From Flavobacterium hungaricum (GTDB lineage: Bacteria; Bacteroidota; Bacteroidia; Flavobacteriales; Flavobacteriaceae): a stretch of 64,000 nt of DNA. A program made the translations under genes and the position numbers. Positions 34,655-43,990 of this stretch are shown one piece after another (position 1 is the first letter of the stretch; each line of letters begins with the position of its first letter). The stretch covers positions 248,001 to 312,000 of the forward strand of contig NZ_PRDM01000004.1 of NCBI RefSeq assembly GCF_015182285.1, read 5' to 3'. The notes beneath the pieces were generated by a model, which was given only the letters and a program-made list of their open reading frames with translations, was not told the origin of the DNA and did no database searches.

Positions 34655-35782
34655 ATGGAAGACAAAGACAAAGTTCCCGAAACCTATTATAACAGTATAC
34701 AAAGACAAGGTTACACCAGGAGAGACTTTTTAAAATTTGCAGCCTATATAGGAGCCTATATGGGGGTTCAAAGTTCTGCAATTGGCCAGATCACTAAAGC
34801 ATTAGAAACTACACCGCGTTTACCTGTAATTTGGGAGCATTTCCAAGAGTGTACCTGCTGCAGTGAATCTTTTATTCGTTCAGACCACCCGATTGTTGCC
34901 GATATTATTTTAGATAAAATCTCATTAGATTATACGTTAACCTTAATGGCTGCCTCTGGGCATCAGGCCGAAGCGGCGAAAAAAGCAACAATGAACAAAT
35001 ACAAAGGAGAATATATTCTTTGTGTTGAAGGTTCAATACCAATGGGAGCCGATGGAAATTATTGCTGTATTGGCGGCAGAAGCGCTTTGGATATTCTTAA
35101 AGAATCTGCTGCAGGAGCAAAAGCTATTATTGCATGGGGAAGCTGTGCAACATCAGGTTGTGTACAAGCTGCGAAACCAAATCCTACAGGGGCGGTGCCA
35201 ATTCATAAAATCATAACAGACAAACCTATAATCAATGTTCCAGGCTGCCCTCCGATTGGCGAAGTTATGGCCGGAATTATTGTGCATGTTGTCGCATTCG
35301 GAAAATTACCGGAACTAGACAGCGCAGGGCGTCCAAAAGCTTTTTATTCTAAAAGAGTTCACGACAGCTGTTACCGCAGACCGTATTTTGACGCTGGTTT
35401 ATTTGCAGAAAACTTTGATGACGAAAATGCTAAAAAAGGATATTGCTTATACAAAGTGGGCTGTAAAGGACCTAGTACTTACAATGCCTGCGGTAATATG
35501 AAATGGAACGGCGGTGTAAGTTATCCGATACAATCTGGACATGGCTGTATTGGCTGCAGCGCTAATGATTTTTGGGATGCAGGAAGTTTCTATTCCAGAG
35601 ATTCTTCGATTATACCTGGAAACATTGAAGCAAATGCTGATACACTAGGGAAAATTGCTCTGGGCGGTGTTGCGGCCGGTATTGGCGCGCACGCTGTAAT
35701 TTCGAATGTATCAAAAAGAAAAGAGCTTACCCACAGAATTAATCAGGGAACTGAAAACGAAAAACACCTCGAAGATTTATAA
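34655..35782 (+). CDS. hyaA: [NiFe]-hydrogenase small subunit, oxygen-tolerant group 1d type
   Basis: A 375-residue small subunit with a twin-arginine signal (TRRDFLKF, residues 21-28) and a C-terminal membrane helix (IALGGVAAGIGAHAVI). The proximal cluster has six cysteines: Cys66, Cys68 and Cys69 in ECTCCSE, Cys164 and Cys169 in GSCATSGC, and Cys198 in PGCPP. These align with a constant offset of 49 to Cys17, 19, 20, 115, 120 and 149 of E. coli Hyd-1. The two extra cysteines (68 and 169) build the [4Fe-3S] cluster that gives oxygen tolerance. The medial and distal cluster motifs CYRR, CKGP, CGNMKW and HGCIGC are intact. It is exported folded with the large subunit. Confidence 0.96.
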   Translation: MEDKDKVPETYYNSIQRQGYTRRDFLKFAAYIGAYMGVQSSAIGQITKALETTPRLPVIWEHFQECTCCSESFIRSDHPIVADIILDKISLDYTLTLMAASGHQAEAAKKATMNKYKGEYILCVEGSIPMGADGNYCCIGGRSALDILKESAAGAKAIIAWGSCATSGCVQAAKPNPTGAVPIHKIITDKPIINVPGCPPIGEVMAGIIVHVVAFGKLPELDSAGRPKAFYSKRVHDSCYRRPYFDAGLFAENFDDENAKKGYCLYKVGCKGPSTYNACGNMKWNGGVSYPIQSGHGCIGCSANDFWDAGSFYSRDSSIIPGNIEANADTLGKIALGGVAAGIGAHAVISNVSKRKELTHRINQGTENEKHLEDL

Positions 35783-35799
35783 TTTATAAAAAGACAACA

Positions 35800-37536
35800 A
35801 TGGCAGAGAGAATAGTTGTAGACCCAATTACAAGAATAGAAGGACATCTTAGAGCCGAAGTAGAAATCTCAGACGGCACGATACAAGAAGCATTTCTTTC
35901 TTCTACAATGGTTAGAGGCTTAGAAAATATAGTTAAAGATAGAAATCCAAAAGACGTTTGGGCTTTTGTGCAGAGAACCTGTGGTGTTTGTACGTCTACC
36001 CATGCCACCGCATCTGTTAGATCGGTTGAAGACGCTTTAGGAATTGTAGTACCGCCCAATGCAGAAATTGTTAGAAATATTATGCTTGGAGCTCTATACA
36101 TGCACGATCACGTGGTTCATTTTTATCACCTGCACGCTTTTGACTGGGTTGATGTTTTGAGCGGTTTAAATGCTGATCCTGTAAAAACATCTCAATTGGC
36201 ACAATCCATTTCAAATTGGCCTAAAAGCTCACCGGGATATTTTTCTGACTTACAAAAAAGATTGAAAAAATTTGTAGCAAGCGGTCAATTAGGAATTTTT
36301 GCGAATGGTTATTGGGGACACCCTCAAATGAAATTACCTCCAGAAGCTAATTTAATGGCAACAGCCCATTATTTGGAAGCGCTGGAATGGCAAAAAGAAA
36401 TTGTAAAAGTTCATGCCATATTTGGTGGTAAAAATCCGCATCCTAACTTTTTGGTAGGCGGCATGGCTTGCTCTATTAATCTAGATGATGCAAGTGGTTT
36501 AAATGCCGAAAGATTAGCTTTTGTGAGACAACTTTTAGAAGATGGCAAAAGATTTGTTGAGCAGGTTTATCTTCCAGATGTACTCACTATTGCTTCGTAT
36601 TATAAAGATTGGGGCGCGATCGGAGGTTTTCATAATTTCATGACTTTTGGAGATTTTCCAACCCAAGGTCATAATAATACCAACATCAATACTTTCAAAT
36701 TTCCGTCGGGAGTTATTCTGAATAAGGATTTAACAAAAGTGCACGATTTAGATCTAAGAGATTTAAAAACCGTCGAAGAATACGTAAACAATTCTTGGTA
36801 TGATTATGAAGGAGACGGAAACTCAGGAAGACAGCCATGGAGCGGTGAAACTAAAATAAATTATACTGGTCCAAAACCGCCTTATACTCACTTAGACGTT
36901 GATCAAAAATACAGTTTTATTAAAACGCCAAGATGGAAAGGCCACGCTATGGAAGTTGGTCCGCTGGCACGAATGCTTGTTGGATATGCTTCTGGAAGAG
37001 AAGATTTTAAAACGATTGTTGATAGTGCACTGTCAAAATTACAAATTCCTGCGGGTGCTTTATTCTCTACTTTAGGAAGAACGGCAGCCAGAGCTTTAGA
37101 ATCACAATTGGTCGCTAATTGGAATCTTGAATTTTTTGACAGCTTAATTGAAAATATTAAGAAAGGCGACACCAAAATGGCCAATACAGAGAAATGGGAA
37201 ACTACAACCTGGCCTAAAGAAGCGCAAGGTGTCGGACTTGTAGAAGCACCAAGAGGAGCACTCAGCCATTGGATTGTTATAAAAGATGCAAAAGTTGCTA
37301 ATTATCAACAAGTGGTTCCTTCTACATGGAACGCTTCTCCGAGAGACCCTAAAGGACAAAGATCGCCTTATGAAAGCAGTTTATTGAATACACCTGTTGC
37401 GAATCCTGAACTGCCTCTGGAAATCATCAGGACCATACATTCGTTTGATCCCTGCATTGCCTGTGCCGTGCATTTATACGATGAAAAAGGCGACATTATA
37501 AAAGAAGTAAATGATATTTCTATTTGTACAATATAA
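35800..37536 (+). CDS. hyaB: [NiFe]-hydrogenase large subunit
   Basis: A 578-residue catalytic subunit. The nickel-iron site cysteines are in RTCGVCTSTH (L1) and DPCIACAVH (L2). The N-terminus DPITRIEGHLRAEVE is canonical. After His558 come 20 residues that the maturation protease would remove once nickel is inserted. It oxidises H2 and is exported with the small subunit, which alone carries the Tat signal. It starts 17 bp after the small subunit gene and is followed 10 bp later by the cytochrome. Confidence 0.97.
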   Translation: MAERIVVDPITRIEGHLRAEVEISDGTIQEAFLSSTMVRGLENIVKDRNPKDVWAFVQRTCGVCTSTHATASVRSVEDALGIVVPPNAEIVRNIMLGALYMHDHVVHFYHLHAFDWVDVLSGLNADPVKTSQLAQSISNWPKSSPGYFSDLQKRLKKFVASGQLGIFANGYWGHPQMKLPPEANLMATAHYLEALEWQKEIVKVHAIFGGKNPHPNFLVGGMACSINLDDASGLNAERLAFVRQLLEDGKRFVEQVYLPDVLTIASYYKDWGAIGGFHNFMTFGDFPTQGHNNTNINTFKFPSGVILNKDLTKVHDLDLRDLKTVEEYVNNSWYDYEGDGNSGRQPWSGETKINYTGPKPPYTHLDVDQKYSFIKTPRWKGHAMEVGPLARMLVGYASGREDFKTIVDSALSKLQIPAGALFSTLGRTAARALESQLVANWNLEFFDSLIENIKKGDTKMANTEKWETTTWPKEAQGVGLVEAPRGALSHWIVIKDAKVANYQQVVPSTWNASPRDPKGQRSPYESSLLNTPVANPELPLEIIRTIHSFDPCIACAVHLYDEKGDIIKEVNDISICTI

Positions 37537-37546
37537 ATATTAGAGC

Positions 37547-38314
37547 ATGTCAACAAAAACTAACGATTATAAAAGAGCTTATATCTGGCAGTTACCCATT
37601 CGAATTTTTCATTGGGTAAATGCTTGGGCTATAACCGGGCTTGTGGCAACAGGATTTATTATTGGTAATCCGCCGGGGCTTATTTCGACTAAAGAAGCTA
37701 CGGATCAATTTTGGTTCGGATACATTCGCGAAATTCACTTTATCTGCGCTTATCTTTTAGTCGCTGTTATGATTTTGAGGGTTTATTTTGCTTTTAAAGG
37801 AAATAAATATGCCAATTGGCGCATCTTTTTTCCATTTAAAAAGGAAGGTTTCAAAAGAATGTGGCATGTAATTAAGTTTGATATTTTCTTACAGAACGAA
37901 GAAACAAACGGCTCTCCAACGGGTGCTGTCGGCCACAACAGCGTCGTAGCGGCTTCTTATCTGGTCATGTTTCTGATGGGACTTGTAATGATCGGAACCG
38001 GATTTGCTATGTACGCCCCTACTTCGACTTGGTTTTTCCCGAAGATGTTTGGCTGGGTTACAAATCTGTGCGGCGGTGATTTTAACGTAAGAACAATTCA
38101 TCATTTTACAACTTGGACTTTTATTTTGTTTGCCATCGTTCATATCTATTTAGTGTTTTTCCATGACTGGTTAGAAGGTTTGGGAGAAACATCGGCAATG
38201 GTCAGCGGTTACAAATTTGTTCGCAGAGAAAGAATTAAAGAAGACAAAGAAACAGAGATTGTAAAAGAAATTGCTGCGGCAGAAAACACAACCAAAGATT
38301 CTGTATTAAAATAG
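37547..38314 (+). CDS. hyaC: Ni/Fe-hydrogenase b-type cytochrome subunit
   Basis: A 255-residue integral membrane cytochrome b with four helices. Histidines in HWVNAW, HFICAYLL and HHFTTWTFILFAIVH are in the positions of the two heme b ligands. It takes electrons from the small subunit and passes them to menaquinone. The last 35 residues are charged and cytoplasmic. The family assignment (HyaC/HupC/HoxZ) follows from the fold and from its position next to the large subunit. Confidence 0.94.
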   Translation: MSTKTNDYKRAYIWQLPIRIFHWVNAWAITGLVATGFIIGNPPGLISTKEATDQFWFGYIREIHFICAYLLVAVMILRVYFAFKGNKYANWRIFFPFKKEGFKRMWHVIKFDIFLQNEETNGSPTGAVGHNSVVAASYLVMFLMGLVMIGTGFAMYAPTSTWFFPKMFGWVTNLCGGDFNVRTIHHFTTWTFILFAIVHIYLVFFHDWLEGLGETSAMVSGYKFVRRERIKEDKETEIVKEIAAAENTTKDSVLK

Positions 38315-38334
38315 AATTTTACAAATATAATCAG

Positions 38335-38841
38335 ATGCAAGAAGATGTTATGACAAGAAAGCTAGACGCGTTTCATTCTGATGGAAACGAGATTCTGGTA
38401 CTTGGAATTGGAAATTATTTAATGGGGGATGAAGGTGTAGGTGTCCATTTTATTAATAGAATTGACCAAAGCAAATTCCCTAAAAATGTTTCATTCATAG
38501 ATGGCGGAACTGGTGGTTTTACCTTAATACCGTACATAGAAAATCACAAAAAAGTAATCATTGTTGATGCTACAATGGATGGTAAAGAAGAAGGAACTAT
38601 TGCATTATTAAAGCCTCGTTTTTCTGAAGATTTTCCTGTTTCGCTCAGCGGTCATAATTTCGGACTTAAAGACATGGTCGACATCTTGTCTATGCTGGAC
38701 ACGATGCCGGAAATCTATTTGTATACGATTACCATTTCAAAAATGGAACCCATGTGCATGAGCCTTTCTCCAAAAGTAGACGCTGCTATCAAAAAAGTAA
38801 CACAGCAGATTATTGAACAAATACAAAACTTTAAAAATTAA
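38335..38841 (+). CDS. hyaD: Hydrogenase maturation protease
   Basis: A 168-residue endopeptidase of the HyaD/HybD/HupD family. It clips the C-terminal extension of the large subunit after nickel insertion. The nickel-sensing acidic residues are in GIGNYLMGDEGVG and in IIVDATMDG, and the His in SGHNFGL is conserved. The N-terminus has about 17 residues before the core; the second ATG at 38350 is also possible. It is part of the rightward operon. Confidence 0.95.
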   Translation: MQEDVMTRKLDAFHSDGNEILVLGIGNYLMGDEGVGVHFINRIDQSKFPKNVSFIDGGTGGFTLIPYIENHKKVIIVDATMDGKEEGTIALLKPRFSEDFPVSLSGHNFGLKDMVDILSMLDTMPEIYLYTITISKMEPMCMSLSPKVDAAIKKVTQQIIEQIQNFKN

Positions 38842-38853
38842 ATAATTACGTTC

Positions 38854-41127
38854 TTGAATCCTTCATTTCAAATACTTATTTCAGGAAGTGTACAAGGTGT
38901 TGGTTTTCGGCCTTTTGTATACAATTTGGCAGTCCAATTGAGACTGAGGGGATTTGTTACCAATAATGAATCTGGTGTACTGATTATCGTTCAAGAAAAT
39001 GAAAAAACAGCAAATAATTTCTTTAACGAATTAAAAAGAAAGCATCCAAAAAATGCAAAAATAAATTCGATTAAAATTTCAGAAATTGTAACTGAAGAAA
39101 AATTTGATACTTTCTTTATAAAACCAACAGCAGAAAATACTTTAATTAATGCACCCTTAACCCCAGATTTCAGAACATGCAAAAATTGTAGAGAAGAAAT
39201 TCTGGATCCAGAAAACCCAAGGTATTTTTATCCTTTTGTCAGCTGTACTTCTTGCGGTCCAAGATATGCCATTGCAGAAAAATTTCCTTTTGAAAGGGAA
39301 AACACAAGCATGAGTGAATTCAAAATGTGTGATAACTGCCTGGAAGAATACTATGATCCTAAAAATATTCGGTTTCATTCGCAAACTAATTCCTGCCCAA
39401 ATTGCGGTCCTCAAATAAAATTTACCGATAATACTGGATTTGTTTTCTCTGGCACCAACAAAGAAATCTTTGAAACTCTTTGTCAAAAATTAAAAGAGGG
39501 AAAAATTATTGCTGTAAAAAATACTTCTGGCTATTTACTGCTTTGTGATGCCACAAATGCTGTTACGGTACAGGAATTACGCAACAGAAAAAAACGTTTA
39601 ACAAAACCTTTTGCTGTTTTATTTCAAGACATAAAGCAAATAGAGACGTATTTGTTATGCCATCAATCCGAAAAGAATCTGCTGAAATCGGCACTGGCAC
39701 CCATTGTGATTTTACCACAAAAAAAACAGTTGGATTTAGCGGCAGCACAGATAGCCCCAAATATGAAAACAATTGGTGCGATGCTTCCCAATTCGGGATT
39801 GCTGCACTTAATTACAACTCTATTTCAAAAACCCTTAATTGCAACAAGTGCAAATTTTAATGGATCTTCCATTTTTGCCAATGAAGAGGAAGCGGTAAAA
39901 ACATTGAATCCGATCGCAGATTATTATCTGCACCATAATTTAGAAATTCTAAACTCTCAAGATGATTCTGTAATCAGGTTATCTAGAAAAAACAAACAAA
40001 AAATCATATTAAGACATGCAAGAGGTTATGCTCCCAATCTTAATTTTCCGTTTTTAGAAAAAACTCCAGAAAAACTACTCTGCCTTGGTGCCGCATTAAA
40101 AAATACGATTACAATTACGCCAAACCAGCAAGTGTATATGAGTGAATATATTGGCAGTTTATTAAACTTTGACACTTATAACCGATTTGAAAAAAAAATC
40201 GCAAATTACCAGCGTTTTTTTGATTTTTCTCCTCAGACAATCCTTTACGATCAGCATCCAAATTACGAGAATAATAAAGTAGTTACCGAATTTACAAAAG
40301 AAAATAAAACGGTAAAAACCTTAAAAATCCAACATCATGAAGCGCATTTTGCCGCAATTCTAAGTGAAAAAAAACTTTGGAAAAAATCCAAAATATTGGG
40401 CGTCATCTGGGATGGTTCTGGTTTTGGGAGCGAAACCGAAATTTATGGGGGCGAATTTTTTGAATATGACCACAAAATTATAAATAGAATTGGTCATCTG
40501 GAGTATTTTTCATGGATATTAGGCGACCAAATGGCTCAAAACCCTAAAATAGCCGCACTATCTATTAGCAGAAATAATAGTTTTTTCCATCCCTACTTCA
40601 ACAAAAACGAGCTCAAAATTTATTCAAAATATATTAAAAACAGTTCGATCAAAACCTCTTCAATGGGAAGACTAATTGATGCTGCTGCTTTTATTCTTGG
40701 ATTTCATAAACCTATTTTATTTGAAGGCGAAGCTGCTATTTACTTAGAAAATCTGGCACAACAGGCTTTTTGCAAATCAAATATAAAAGTAAAAGACTAT
40801 TTAAAAGATGAAAACGCAACGGCAATTATTCCGTGCAAAAAACTTTTATTTCAAATTATTAAAGCTGCCAAAACTCAAGCAGACCCACAAACCATTGCTT
40901 TAAATTTTCATTATACACTGGTGAAATGTATCGAAAGAGCAGCATGTTCATCAAAATCAAAAGAAATTGCTTTTAGCGGAGGCGTGTTCCAAAATTCAGT
41001 TCTTGTTGATTTGATTATTGATCATTTAAAACCAAAATTCAAATTACATTTTCATGAAATGCTTTCGCCCAACGACGAAAATATCTCCTTTGGGCAACTC
41101 AATCATTATTTAAATTTAAAAAAATAA
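38854..41127 (+). CDS. hypF: Carbamoyltransferase HypF
   Basis: A 757-residue HypF. It makes carbamoyl-adenylate from carbamoyl phosphate and ATP and transfers the carbamoyl group to HypE. The domains in order are acylphosphatase (VQGVGFRPFVYNLA, residues 1-90), two zinc-finger segments with CxxC pairs (about 108-190), a YrdC-like domain (about 200-390) and a Kae1-like domain with the metal site HHEAHFAA and the DGSGFGSE motif. The start is TTG at 38854, 12 bp after hyaD; no better ATG precedes the acylphosphatase motif. Confidence 0.96.
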   Translation: MNPSFQILISGSVQGVGFRPFVYNLAVQLRLRGFVTNNESGVLIIVQENEKTANNFFNELKRKHPKNAKINSIKISEIVTEEKFDTFFIKPTAENTLINAPLTPDFRTCKNCREEILDPENPRYFYPFVSCTSCGPRYAIAEKFPFERENTSMSEFKMCDNCLEEYYDPKNIRFHSQTNSCPNCGPQIKFTDNTGFVFSGTNKEIFETLCQKLKEGKIIAVKNTSGYLLLCDATNAVTVQELRNRKKRLTKPFAVLFQDIKQIETYLLCHQSEKNLLKSALAPIVILPQKKQLDLAAAQIAPNMKTIGAMLPNSGLLHLITTLFQKPLIATSANFNGSSIFANEEEAVKTLNPIADYYLHHNLEILNSQDDSVIRLSRKNKQKIILRHARGYAPNLNFPFLEKTPEKLLCLGAALKNTITITPNQQVYMSEYIGSLLNFDTYNRFEKKIANYQRFFDFSPQTILYDQHPNYENNKVVTEFTKENKTVKTLKIQHHEAHFAAILSEKKLWKKSKILGVIWDGSGFGSETEIYGGEFFEYDHKIINRIGHLEYFSWILGDQMAQNPKIAALSISRNNSFFHPYFNKNELKIYSKYIKNSSIKTSSMGRLIDAAAFILGFHKPILFEGEAAIYLENLAQQAFCKSNIKVKDYLKDENATAIIPCKKLLFQIIKAAKTQADPQTIALNFHYTLVKCIERAACSSKSKEIAFSGGVFQNSVLVDLIIDHLKPKFKLHFHEMLSPNDENISFGQLNHYLNLKK

Positions 41128-41130
41128 ACT

Positions 41131-41757
41131 ATGGATATTCTGGAATTATTAGGGCACATTGGGAAAACTGAAGAAAAAGATAAAATTTCGTATTCTGCTG
41201 GAGTGGTAATGGCTCTAAGCCTTAAAGATATTGGTTTTGATGAAATTAAATACGAAGATTATATTGACGGAATGAAATCTGTTTTTGAGAAATCTGCCGA
41301 GAAAATTTCACCAAAGCGTTCTATCGAAATCTTCAATAATTACGTGGCGCTTTTACAAGAAGAATTAAAAGTAAAAAATGCCGAAATAGGAAAAGCTTTT
41401 TTAGAAAAAAATGCTGAAAAAGAAGGAATAATTACACTTCCGAGCGGTTTACAATACGAAATTATACAAGAAGGAAATGGTGCTGTTCCTAAAATGACGG
41501 ATACTGTAAACGTACTTTATGAAGGATATTTACTGAACAAAAATGTTTTTGATTCTACTAAAGAAACCGGTCCTCAACAAATGCATGTTTCACAAACTTT
41601 AAAAGGCTGGCAGGAAGCTCTGCAGCTAATGCCGGAAGGTTCCCGCTGGAAAGTTTACATTCCGCACGATTTAGCCTACGGGCCTATTGGTGCGCCGCCG
41701 ATGATTCAGCCTAACGCTACTTTGGTTTTTATTATTGAACTTTTAAATATTCTTTAA
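41131..41757 (+). CDS. FKBP-type peptidyl-prolyl isomerase within the hydrogenase operon
   Basis: A 208-residue protein with an N-terminal helical dimerisation-like region (about residues 1-95, as in Mip/FkpA) and a C-terminal FKBP domain (LPSGLQYEIIQEGNG, VNVLYEGYLLNKNVFDST, GWQEALQLMPEGSRWKVYIPHDLAYG). There is no signal peptide, so unlike FkpA or Mip it is cytoplasmic. It is 3 bp after hypF and 1 bp before hypD. That position suggests a role in folding or metal delivery during hydrogenase maturation. It lacks the His/Cys-rich metal tail and the IF domain of SlyD. Confidence 0.9.
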   Translation: MDILELLGHIGKTEEKDKISYSAGVVMALSLKDIGFDEIKYEDYIDGMKSVFEKSAEKISPKRSIEIFNNYVALLQEELKVKNAEIGKAFLEKNAEKEGIITLPSGLQYEIIQEGNGAVPKMTDTVNVLYEGYLLNKNVFDSTKETGPQQMHVSQTLKGWQEALQLMPEGSRWKVYIPHDLAYGPIGAPPMIQPNATLVFIIELLNIL

Positions 41758-41758
41758 A

Positions 41759-42835
41759 ATGAAATATCTTTCGGAATATCGAAATCCAGAATTAGTAAAA
41801 CACTATTTAAGTGAAATCCATAAAATAACCACCAAACAGTGGAATATCATGGAGATTTGCGGCGGACAAACACATTCATTAGTAAAAAACGGACTGCTGG
41901 ATTTACTGCCGAAAAATATCAGAATGATCCACGGACCAGGCTGTCCCGTTTGTGTAACTCCTATTTCGTTGATTGATAAAGCAGTCGAATTGATGAAACA
42001 AGGCGTCATTATGTGTTCATTTGGAGATATGATTCGGGTTCCGGGATCTTCTAAGAGTTTATTGCAGGCAAAAGCAGAAGGCGGTGAATTACGAGTTTTA
42101 TATTCGCCCCTTGAAGCTGTAAATATCGCTTCAAAAAATCCAGATAAAGAAGTGGTGTTTTTTGCCGTTGGTTTTGAAACTACTGCTCCCAGTAATGCCC
42201 TGGCCGCTATTCATGCAGAAAAACTGGGGTTAACAAATTTTAGTTTATTAGTTTCTCATGTATTGGTTCCGCCTGCTATGGAAGCTATTTTATCTGATGA
42301 ATTTTGTACTATAAATGCTTTTTTAGGCGCAGGTCATGTTTGTACTATTATGGGTATGGAAGAATATTATCCAATTGCCGAAAAATACAAAATTCCGATT
42401 GTGGTTTCTGGATTTGAACCAGCAGATATGGTTCAGGCCATTTATCATGCTGTTTTACAATTGGAACAAGGTAAATATGAAGTAGAAAACCAATATACGA
42501 GATTGGTAAAAGAAGAAGGAAATGTAAAAGCCAAAGCAGTAGTCGATACAATTTTTACAATAGGCACTCAGGAATGGCGGGGAATTGGAGCAATTGAAAA
42601 CAGCGGACTTGTTATGAGAGAAGCTTATAAAATGTATGATGCCAATTCTAAATTTTCTATAGAAACTACAACTGTTAACATCGACCAACATTGTATTGCC
42701 GGAGAAATTTTGAGAGGAAATAAAAAACCGAATCAATGTCCCGAATTTGGAAAAAAATGCAAACCGTCAAATCCGCTTGGTGCGCCAATGGTATCTTCTG
42801 AAGGTGCTTGCGCAGCCTATTTCAACTACCTATAA
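41759..42835 (+). CDS. hypD: Hydrogenase formation protein HypD
   Basis: A 358-residue HypD, the redox-active scaffold on which the Fe(CN)2CO unit is assembled with HypC. The motifs are CGGQTHSL, GPGCPVCVTP, CSFGDMIRVPG, GFETTAP and the C-terminal [4Fe-4S] cysteine set (QHCIAGEILRG, QCPEFGKKC, GACAAYF). It follows the FKBP gene by 1 bp and precedes the nickel permease gene by 9 bp. Confidence 0.97.
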   Translation: MKYLSEYRNPELVKHYLSEIHKITTKQWNIMEICGGQTHSLVKNGLLDLLPKNIRMIHGPGCPVCVTPISLIDKAVELMKQGVIMCSFGDMIRVPGSSKSLLQAKAEGGELRVLYSPLEAVNIASKNPDKEVVFFAVGFETTAPSNALAAIHAEKLGLTNFSLLVSHVLVPPAMEAILSDEFCTINAFLGAGHVCTIMGMEEYYPIAEKYKIPIVVSGFEPADMVQAIYHAVLQLEQGKYEVENQYTRLVKEEGNVKAKAVVDTIFTIGTQEWRGIGAIENSGLVMREAYKMYDANSKFSIETTTVNIDQHCIAGEILRGNKKPNQCPEFGKKCKPSNPLGAPMVSSEGACAAYFNYL

Positions 42836-42844
42836 AAATTTAAA

Positions 42845-43561
42845 ATGATTCGATTATTAATTACAATCTATGCCGGATTAGAGCATGCTTTTGAAGCAGA
42901 TCATTTATTGGCTGTCAATAATCTTGTCACAAACAGGAGCCGCATAAAAGACGCTTTAAAAGATGGAATGTTCTGGGGAATTGGTCATACAGCCACTATT
43001 TTTATGGTAGGTGTGGTGATGATTGGTTTTAAAATTTCGATAAGCGAAAATGTTTTCAGCTATTTGGAAGCCGTTGTCGGATTGATGCTCGTTATTTTGG
43101 GAGTAATACGTTTATTCAAATTATTATACAAAAAAACACATTCTCACACCTATTATCACAGTCACGAGCATACGCACAGCAATGGAGTAACACATACACA
43201 TATGCATGCACATACTTACACGCATTCTCATCCGATTGCAGGCTTTAAACACGCTCATTTTGACGGAACCGCCAATTATAAAACAGCATTTGGAGTGGGT
43301 TTAGTTCACGGACTTGCAGGAAGCGGCTCATTGGTAATTTTGGTAATTTCACAAATGAAAACCCCACTAGAGGGTCTATTGTATATTTTGATTTTTGGAA
43401 TCGGATCAATATTCGGAATGTATATTGCTGCGGGTCTATTCAGCATTCCGTTTACAAAAAGTATTCTTAAATCTCAAAAACTGCAATATATTTTGATCAT
43501 TATTTCATCTTTAATATGTATTATTTTTGGTTTTAAGATTATTTACACCAATTTATTTTAA
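42845..43561 (+). CDS. Nickel permease, NicO/UreH-like, His-rich loop
   Basis: A 238-residue membrane protein with about six helices. The HxxxxDH signature of nickel/cobalt transporters is present early as HAFEADH (residues about 14-20), and a second histidine site is GHTATIF. The central cytoplasmic loop (about residues 100-135) is very rich in histidine. The last gene of the hydrogenase operon is a logical place for nickel uptake feeding HypB. The alternative name HupE is excluded because HupE has a different signature. Confidence 0.88.
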   Translation: MIRLLITIYAGLEHAFEADHLLAVNNLVTNRSRIKDALKDGMFWGIGHTATIFMVGVVMIGFKISISENVFSYLEAVVGLMLVILGVIRLFKLLYKKTHSHTYYHSHEHTHSNGVTHTHMHAHTYTHSHPIAGFKHAHFDGTANYKTAFGVGLVHGLAGSGSLVILVISQMKTPLEGLLYILIFGIGSIFGMYIAAGLFSIPFTKSILKSQKLQYILIIISSLICIIFGFKIIYTNLF

Positions 43562-43596
43562 GGTTTAAATTTCATTTAAAAACCGATTTAAAAATT

Positions 43597-43633
43597 GCCT
43601 TGACGCTATCCTCTATAGGTCAAGGCTTTTTTA
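43597..43633 (+). terminator. Terminator of the hydrogenase operon
   Basis: GCCTTGAC (43597-43604) pairs with GTCAAGGC (43619-43626), with a further inner CTAT/ATAG pairing, followed by TTTTTTATTTT. Confidence 0.85.
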
Positions 43634-43990
43634 TTTTCAGTTTTAAAAGCCGAAGCTATTCTGGTTACAATGCTGGCTTGCGTCAACGGCAGATCATCCA
43701 GATGCAATTGCATTTTGTCCAGAAAAAAATGCTTTTGCCAGCTTCAAATTGAACATACTACAGATTTGATGCTTACTCCTGCTTACACTTTTAAATCTGA
43801 TTTTAAAGAAAAATTGCTGGAAAACCAGTTTCCAACGGAGTAAAAAACCAACTTGACAAAAATTAAAATTAAAAGTATGATTCTTATATTCAAGCTAACA
43901 TTCTATTGAGTTTTTTGGTTTATATTCGCAATAAATAAATTTGCCCAATAGATTTATTTAGACCCAAAAAACAATTTAAACCTACATCGA
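43634..43990. other. Intergenic region with possible gene remnant and a good promoter
   Basis: There are open stretches on both strands. On the minus strand a frame at 43606-43740 reads FFLDKMQLHLDDLPLTQAS and onward, with no start codon. On the plus strand a frame ending at about 43842 reads DLMLTPAYTFKSDFKE. Neither is recognisable; the region may be a decayed gene. At its right end, TTTG (43914-43917) and TAAATTTG (43936-43943), spaced by 18 bp, form a clear Bacteroidetes promoter for the following gene. Confidence 0.45.

Noticed and set aside
41131..41757. Naming the FKBP slyD because of hydrogenase context
   Set aside because: It lacks the IF domain and the metal-binding tail and has a Mip-like N-terminal region instead.
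42845..43561. Naming the permease hupE
   Set aside because: The HAFEADH signature and His-rich loop fit the nickel/cobalt NicO/UreH type, not HupE/UreJ.
43606..43842. A new gene in the gap after the nickel permease
   Set aside because: Open stretches on both strands lack start codons, one is cut by a frame change, and no family is recognisable; left as a possible remnant only.
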